NCBI GenBank assembly: GCA_003527225.1
Contig: DPXQ01000175.1
Coordinates: forward strand, 1-46,640
DNA length: 46,640 bases
Source: Rhizobium sp.
GTDB taxonomy: Bacteria; Pseudomonadota; Alphaproteobacteria; Rhizobiales; Rhizobiaceae
Direction: 5' to 3'
Below are positions 42,005 to 46,640 of this stretch, in pieces (position 1 is the stretch's first letter; every line of letters begins with the position of its first letter). Below the pieces are notes generated by a model, which made no database searches, was not told the DNA's origin, and was given only the letters and a program-made list of their open reading frames with translations. The translations under genes and the position numbers were made by a program.

Positions 42005-44377
42005 TTATTCCCCATAGGGCACCCAGATGTTCTTCAGCTCCGTCGCGCGGCGCAGGAAGAGCGCCCCTTCCGCGGCGCGACGATCGAACCAATCGATCTG
42101 ACGGCCATAGTCGACGAAGGTCCGTTTGAGATTGCCGGCCGCATGCGTCTCGACATCTTCGGACAGTCGAGCCGAACCGAAGGCCCAAATCGCATCGACC
42201 GCCTTGTGGCGCGCCAGCACCGAAGCAAGCTCTAGGCTGTTGCCGGTAACAATGTTCAGGACACCCGCCGGAACATCCGAGGTTTCAAGCACGGAATAGA
42301 AGTCGGTCGCCGCAAGCGGGTGATGCTCGGAGGGAACCGCGACGACGCGATTGCCTGTCGCGATCAGAGGCGCGACGACGCTGATGAAGCCGAGCAGAGG
42401 CGCTTCCGGCGGGCAGATGGCGCCGACCACACCCAGAGGCTCCGGCAAGGCAAGAGCCACGCCGCGCATGGGCGGCAGGTGCACGGCACCTTCGAATTTA
42501 TCGGCCCAGGCCCCGTAGCTGAACAGTCGCGAAAGGCTGGCATCGACTTCGGCGCGGGCACGCGCCGCCGACACATCGGTCATTTCGCGGATGCGGTCGA
42601 CGAATTCGGCCGACCGGTTCGAAAGGTTTTCCGCAATATAGAACAGGATCTGTGCGCGGTTGTGGGCCGATTTTCGCGTCCAGCCGGCAGCACCAACCGC
42701 AGCTTCCACGGCATTGCGGATATCCTTGCGATTGCCGACACCGACCTCACCCAGAATGGTGCCATCCGGGCTCAGCACCGGCGCGGAGTAATTCCCGTCC
42801 GGCCGCACCTGATTTCCGCCGACGAAGAGCTTCGGCGTGCGGTCGATCAGTTGAGGACGGACACCCGCCAGTTCTGGCCGCTTCGGTTCCGCTCGCTTGG
42901 CATTGGAAGCCCATGCGGCGGGTTTCAGATAGTCGAAGCAGCCTTCGCGTCCGCCTTCGCGACCGAAACCGCTTTCCTTGCGACCGCCAAAACCGACGGC
43001 AGCATCCAGGAGGTTGGTGGCGTTGATCCACACCACGCCGGCATCGACGGCGGCCGCAACTTCCAGAGCCTGGTTGACGGATTCGCTCCAGATGCTGGCC
43101 GACAGTCCATAACGGCTGTGATTGGCGAGTTGGATCGCCTCATCCACGGTGCGGAAGGTGGATGACACCGCAACCGGACCGAAGATCTCCTCGGTTGCTG
43201 CGCGCGCCGTCACCGGCACGTCGCATAGAAGGGTCGGCGGATAGAAGAACCCCTGCTGGGGCAGGGTCACAGGCGCCTGATGCAATTGCGCGCCGGCGGC
43301 AACCCCTTCCTCGACGAGGTTGCGAATACGCTCCAGCTGCGTCGCGTCGATGACCGCTGACATGTCGATGGTCTTGTCCAGTGAGGGCCCGACGCGCAAC
43401 TTTGCCATGCGCGAGATCAGCTTGGCCTGAAACCGCCCCGCAATCCCTTCCTGAAGCAGAAGCCGCGAACCCGCGCAGCAAACCTGCCCTTGGTTGAACC
43501 AAATGGCGTCGACCACACCCTCCACTGCGGCATCCAGATCGGCATCGTCGAACACGATGAAGGGCGACTTGCCACCGAGTTCGAGAGTCAGGGACTTGCC
43601 GGAACCAGCCGTGCGCCGACGGATCAGCTTACCGACCTCAGTCGAGCCGGTGAAGGCGATCTTGTCGATACCGGGATGGGTGACCAGCAGTTCACCGGTC
43701 GAGCCATCTCCGGTCAAGATGTTGACGACGCCGGCGGGAATACCGGCGCCCTGGCACAGTTCAGCAAACAGCAAAGCCGTCAATGGCGTTGCCTCGGCCG
43801 GCTTCAGTACCACGCAATTACCCATGGCGAGCGCCGGAGCGATTTTCCATGCCAGCATCAGGAAGGGGAAGTTCCACGGTATGATCTGGCCGATCACACC
43901 GACCGGCAGATGATCGGCGAACTCGGTCTCAGCTAGCTGAGCCCAGCCCGCGTGGTGATAGAAGTGACGGGCGGCCAGCGGCACGTCGATATCGCGGGTC
44001 TCCCGGATCGACTTTCCGTTGTCGAGCGCTTCGATCACGGCAATCAGGCGGGCGTTGCGCTGGATGGAGCGGGCGAGCGCATAAAGCTTCAGCGCACGTC
44101 CGTGACCCGAAAGCGCCGCCCATTCCTTCTGCGCCCTGCGCGCCGCGCTGACAGCGGCATCCACTTCCGCACTGCCGGCGAGCGATATTCTCGCCAGTTC
44201 CTGGCCGCTGGCGGGCTCGATCACCGTCAACTCGTCTTGTTCGACCGGGTCGGTGAACGCGCCGTTGATGAAGTGTCCGAATTTTGCGCCGCGTTTTGCA
44301 AGCCAAGCGCGAGCCGCACGATCGTCCTCGGAGTTTGTTTGATAATCCATGGTTTTCAGGAAGCTTTCGACGTTCAT
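42005..44377 (-). CDS. Tandem aldehyde dehydrogenase, second domain lacking the catalytic cysteine
   Basis: A 790-residue protein with two ALDH-like parts. Residues 30-485 form a complete ALDH: IIPWNFP, FTGSTEVGK, catalytic E266 in LELGGKSP, C300 in NQGQVCCAGSR, and EEIFGPV. Residues about 515-790 repeat the start of the fold (LFVGGNQVRPDGNYSAP, PLGVVGAICPPEAPLL, GVLNIVTGN) but end before a LELGG or catalytic Cys motif can be found, so this part should be inactive and structural or regulatory. Next to deoC, it most likely oxidises the acetaldehyde released by that aldolase. It lies 3 bases after the deoC stop. Confidence 0.9.
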   Translation of the reverse strand: MNVESFLKTMDYQTNSEDDRAARAWLAKRGAKFGHFINGAFTDPVEQDELTVIEPASGQELARISLAGSAEVDAAVSAARRAQKEWAALSGHGRALKLYALARSIQRNARLIAVIEALDNGKSIRETRDIDVPLAARHFYHHAGWAQLAETEFADHLPVGVIGQIIPWNFPFLMLAWKIAPALAMGNCVVLKPAEATPLTALLFAELCQGAGIPAGVVNILTGDGSTGELLVTHPGIDKIAFTGSTEVGKLIRRRTAGSGKSLTLELGGKSPFIVFDDADLDAAVEGVVDAIWFNQGQVCCAGSRLLLQEGIAGRFQAKLISRMAKLRVGPSLDKTIDMSAVIDATQLERIRNLVEEGVAAGAQLHQAPVTLPQQGFFYPPTLLCDVPVTARAATEEIFGPVAVSSTFRTVDEAIQLANHSRYGLSASIWSESVNQALEVAAAVDAGVVWINATNLLDAAVGFGGRKESGFGREGGREGCFDYLKPAAWASNAKRAEPKRPELAGVRPQLIDRTPKLFVGGNQVRPDGNYSAPVLSPDGTILGEVGVGNRKDIRNAVEAAVGAAGWTRKSAHNRAQILFYIAENLSNRSAEFVDRIREMTDVSAARARAEVDASLSRLFSYGAWADKFEGAVHLPPMRGVALALPEPLGVVGAICPPEAPLLGFISVVAPLIATGNRVVAVPSEHHPLAATDFYSVLETSDVPAGVLNIVTGNSLELASVLARHKAVDAIWAFGSARLSEDVETHAAGNLKRTFVDYGRQIDWFDRRAAEGALFLRRATELKNIWVPYGE

Positions 44378-44380
44378 GGC

Positions 44381-45379
44381 TTATCCGATCGGGTGACGGT
44401 TGAAGGCGCTGTAGGCACCTTCCACGTGATGCTCCAACTGGCGCTCGATATCGGCCAGCAGTGAGGAGGCACCGACACGGAAGAGATCGGGCCGCAGCCA
44501 GTCGCGTCCCAACTCCTCCTTCATGAGTGCCAGATAGTTCAGGACATCCTTCGCTTTGCTGACGCCGCCGGCCGGCTTGTAGCCAACCTTGAAGCCGGTC
44601 ATCTCGTAGTAATCACGGATGGCACGGACCATAACCAGCGAGACCGGAAGCGTCGCATTGACGCTTTCCTTGCCCGTCGATGTCTTGATGAAATCAGCAC
44701 CAGCCATCATGCAGACCATGCTTGCACGCGCCACATTGCGCAGGGTCTTGAGATCGCCAGTCGCGAGGATCGCCTTCACATGTGCCTCGCCACAAGCATC
44801 CCGGAAGTCGCGCATCTCATCGTAAAGTGCCTGCCAGTTGCCCGTCAGCACATGCTCGCGGGTAATGACGATATCGATTTCCTTTGCGCCATCGGCAACG
44901 GAGGCGCGGATTTCGGCAAGCTTGGTCGCATGCGGGGAAAGGCCAGCCGGGAAGCCGGTAGACACTGCGGCGACGGGAATGCCCGTACCCTCGAGCGCTT
45001 CGACGGCGGTAGCGACAAACCGGTGATAGACGCAGACAGCTCCGGTCTGGATCCCGTGAGAGCCGACACCCAGCGCCTCAAGGACATCCGGGCGAACGGG
45101 ATGAACAGCCTTGGCGCAAAGCCTGCGCACACGGGCCGCCGTATCGTCGCCGCTCAAGGTCGTCAGGTCGATGCAGGTAACCGCGTTGAGAAGCCAGGCT
45201 GCCTGTGCATCGCCCTTGACCGCGCGACGCCCGGGCAGAGCGTCAATCCGCCGTTCGACGGCAGACCTGTTGACGCGGCAGGCCTCGATCGCTCCTAGAT
45301 CGAGCTGCATGCCAGGATTGCGCTCATGTGCCTGATGCGCAGCCAAATTGGCCACCGCACCAGCTGCCACGTGATCCAT
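44381..45379 (-). CDS. deoC: Deoxyribose-phosphate aldolase
   Basis: A 332-residue class I aldolase. Active-site residues match E. coli DeoC: D169 in KEIDIVI, Schiff-base K232 in DFIKTSTGKE, and K268 in YKPAGGV. The protein is longer than bacterial DeoC (about 250) because of an N-terminal extension of about 65 residues, as in eukaryotic and several proteobacterial forms. The ATG at 45379 follows GGGAGGAG. It cleaves deoxyribose-5-phosphate to acetaldehyde and glyceraldehyde-3-phosphate. First gene of the cluster E operon. Confidence 0.94.
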   Translation of the reverse strand: MDHVAAGAVANLAAHQAHERNPGMQLDLGAIEACRVNRSAVERRIDALPGRRAVKGDAQAAWLLNAVTCIDLTTLSGDDTAARVRRLCAKAVHPVRPDVLEALGVGSHGIQTGAVCVYHRFVATAVEALEGTGIPVAAVSTGFPAGLSPHATKLAEIRASVADGAKEIDIVITREHVLTGNWQALYDEMRDFRDACGEAHVKAILATGDLKTLRNVARASMVCMMAGADFIKTSTGKESVNATLPVSLVMVRAIRDYYEMTGFKVGYKPAGGVSKAKDVLNYLALMKEELGRDWLRPDLFRVGASSLLADIERQLEHHVEGAYSAFNRHPIG

Positions 45380-45402
45380 AGGATATCTCCTCCCTCGGAG
45401 TC

Positions 45403-45423
45403 CCCCGCCGTTGAACGGCGGGG
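45403..45423 (-). promoter_or_regulatory. GC-rich hairpin in the deoC leader
   Basis: Perfect 10-base arms CCCCGCCGTT (45403-45412) and AACGGCGGGG (45414-45423) around one base; as RNA it folds with a small loop. It ends about 9 bases upstream of the deoC ribosome binding site (GGGAGGAG). It may stabilise the 5' end of the operon message or influence initiation. No U-run follows, so it is not a standard terminator. Confidence 0.65.
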
Positions 45424-45439
45424 TCTTCATGTGGTAAAG

Positions 45440-45468
45440 TTGACATGAATTGTGACGATGTCAATATT
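45440..45468. promoter_or_regulatory. Inverted repeat and plus-strand promoter between deoC and deoR
   Basis: Arms TTGACAT (45440-45446) and ATGTCAA (45458-45464), 11 bases apart. The left arm is also a consensus -35 box for a plus-strand promoter: TTGACA, 17-base spacer, AATATT (45463-45468), pointing at the DeoR gene. On the minus strand the right arm gives a second TTGACA toward deoC, with a weak -10. A DeoR-bound operator here could control both directions. A TGTTAGA (45472-45478) resembles half of the E. coli DeoR site. Confidence 0.5.
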
Positions 45469-45526
45469 TTTTGTTAGATTGCGCACAGGTTCAAACTATA
45501 GCTAGATGGTTTAAGGATCGCGCTAC

Positions 45527-46264
45527 ATGAGCATTCGCAAGGAAACGCGGTTGAAGCGCCTCAGGGCAGCAGTCGCACAGAACAAAACGCTGCACGTGCG
45601 GGACGCGGCCGAATTGCTGGATGTGTCAGAAATGACTATACGCCGGGATGTCCGCGAAAATGATAGCATTTTCGACTTCATTGGCGGCCATATCATTATT
45701 ACTGATAGTAAGGTGAGCCGGCCCCCTTATGAACTGGCACGCGCTGATGAGGTCAATCCGACAGCCAAGCATGCAGCATGTTCGCACTGCCTGCCATTGA
45801 TTCGCGAGAAGGATGTGATCTTCGTCGACTGTGGCACGACTCTGACCCACCTCGTCAGCATGCTACCCAATGATATGGAGTTAACATTAATCTGTTATGC
45901 TCTTAACATTGTTGACCTTGCCATCCGAAAATCAAAGATGTGTGTTATCTTGTTGGGCGGCGTCTATCATCCAACCACCGCCTCTTTCTATCCGATGCAA
46001 GAGGATCCAATCCTCTCGAACACTGCAATCAATACTGCCTTCCTTTCGGCGGCAGGGTTGGATTTCCGTCTTGGGGCCACCTGCACGACCTTCCACGAGG
46101 CCGCCATAAAGCGCGCGGCCATGCAACGCGCGCAGCAGAACGTCTTGGTCATCGACACCAGCAAAATCGGCCTGTTGCGCACTGCTCGTTTTGCTGATGC
46201 AAACGAGTTCGACCATGTCTTCACCGAGGACGGGCCCCTAGAGCAGCCTTCAGAAATTCAGTAG
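45527..46264 (+). CDS. deoR: DeoR-family repressor, deoxyribose regulator
   Basis: A 245-residue regulator. The N-terminal HTH has LHVRDAAELLDVSEMTIRRD, nearly the E. coli DeoR pattern. The sugar-phosphate-binding C-terminal domain shows FVDCGTTLTHLV, LLGGVYHP, AAGLDFRLGATCTTFHEA and VLVIDTSKIG, again closer to DeoR itself than to most family members. It is divergent from the deoC operon and probably represses it, with deoxyribose-5-phosphate as the expected inducer. ATG at 45527; ribosome binding site weak (AAGGAT). Confidence 0.9.
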   Translation: MSIRKETRLKRLRAAVAQNKTLHVRDAAELLDVSEMTIRRDVRENDSIFDFIGGHIIITDSKVSRPPYELARADEVNPTAKHAACSHCLPLIREKDVIFVDCGTTLTHLVSMLPNDMELTLICYALNIVDLAIRKSKMCVILLGGVYHPTTASFYPMQEDPILSNTAINTAFLSAAGLDFRLGATCTTFHEAAIKRAAMQRAQQNVLVIDTSKIGLLRTARFADANEFDHVFTEDGPLEQPSEIQ

Positions 46265-46313
46265 CAGGCTCATCGATGGCCACATAAGGCGCTAGCATGT
46301 CGCAGCTTTCTGC

Positions 46314-46640
46314 ATGGAGGGAAGTCGGGTCTCAGGTCAAAGGCAATCCGCGCAACTCGCGCAAGCGTTCGAGACGAACCAAAAGCTTTTGCGGGAAATT
46401 CATCACCGCGTAAAAAATAATCTGCAGTCGGTGATGTCGCTTGTCCGCCTCCAGATGCGCGGTTCAGAGGGCGTGGAGGCGCTCAGCAGTCGGATCAAAT
46501 CCATGATCGCGGTTCATGAGCAGATCTATCAACATGATGCCTATGCAGAAGTTGACGCCGCAGGTTTGATCCAGGCTGTGGTCTGCAATGCGATTTCAGC
46601 CCTTGATGCGAAACTTCGTAAGCGGCAAGCTGAGGCCGTT
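46314..46640 (+). CDS. HisKA_2-type sensor histidine kinase, partial (runs off the right edge)
   Basis: An open frame from ATG 46314 to the end of the window reads a short coiled stretch, then the dimerisation/phosphoacceptor motif LLREIHHRVKNNLQSVMSLV, and RIKSMIAVHEQIYQ, typical of HisKA_2 histidine kinases. The ATPase domain would follow beyond the edge. An in-frame stop lies at 46293-46295 and there is no clear ribosome binding site, so no sensor or PAS domain can precede it in this frame. It is therefore either a short orphan kinase or a 5'-truncated remnant. It is not part of the deo cluster. Confidence 0.7.
   Translation, partial: MEGSRVSGQRQSAQLAQAFETNQKLLREIHHRVKNNLQSVMSLVRLQMRGSEGVEALSSRIKSMIAVHEQIYQHDAYAEVDAAGLIQAVVCNAISALDAKLRKRQAEAV

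Noticed and set aside
45472..45478. TGTTAGA as a complete DeoR operator
   Set aside because: Only half of the palindrome is present; seven bases can occur by chance.

Overview
The window is high-GC DNA that looks like a megaplasmid or chromid of a member of the Rhizobiaceae (Rhizobium, Agrobacterium or Ensifer type). The left end carries a gene string typical of rhizobial plasmids: a small acidic protein, a DUF3991/TOPRIM protein, DUF1419, DUF3085, and the start of a giant N6-adenine methylase/helicase. Everything to the right is carbohydrate catabolism, arranged as operons with their own regulators and four ABC sugar importers. The lineage is inferred from gene content and composition only.

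Layout. (1) 1-4244, minus strand: plasmid module plus a small LuxR-type HTH gene. (2) 4340-5088: a scar with a terminator, a 49-codon IS30-family transposase tail, and a 5'-truncated, frameshifted L,D-transpeptidase. (3) Cluster A, 5322-14452: a minus-strand operon (enolase-superfamily dehydratase, amidohydrolase lactonase, SDR, CUT2 binding protein, permease and single-domain ATPase, IolD-type ThDP hydrolase, HpaI aldolase) facing a divergent FadR-type GntR regulator. (4) Clusters B and C, 14560-28222, diverge from one promoter region. B (minus) has a CUT2 transporter, FGGY kinase, HAD phosphatase, two SDRs and a GldA-like dehydrogenase. C (plus) has a cupin phosphoglucose isomerase, KDPG aldolase, shikimate-dehydrogenase-like protein, D-2-hydroxyacid dehydrogenase, UlaG-like metallo-hydrolase and an RpiR/HexR-like regulator. 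Two 15-bp HexR-like sites overlap the -10 regions of the two divergent promoters, which suggests B and C form one regulon. (5) Cluster D, 28486-35803: araFGH, aldose epimerase and an SDR on the minus strand, and a GntR regulator plus D-galactonate dehydratase (DgoD) on the plus strand, around a long inverted repeat. This fits oxidative galactose/arabinose catabolism. (6) Cluster E, 35996-46264: deoC, a tandem aldehyde dehydrogenase, a ribokinase-family kinase, a CUT1 transporter and an ABM-like small protein, facing a DeoR regulator. This fits 2-deoxyribose use: uptake, phosphorylation, cleavage to acetaldehyde and glyceraldehyde-3-phosphate, then acetaldehyde oxidation. (7) 46314-46640: the start or remnant of a HisKA_2 histidine kinase that leaves the window.

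The genes work as self-contained scavenging modules: binding protein and ABC importer, oxidation or phosphorylation, cleavage by an aldolase, and a local repressor. The most unusual points are an IolD homologue inside a sugar-lactone/acid-sugar operon without other inositol genes, the mixed B/C pathway with its paired operators, a tandem ALDH whose second domain shows no catalytic cysteine, and hairpins placed right after three of the four binding-protein genes. I saw no rRNA, tRNA or CRISPR array.
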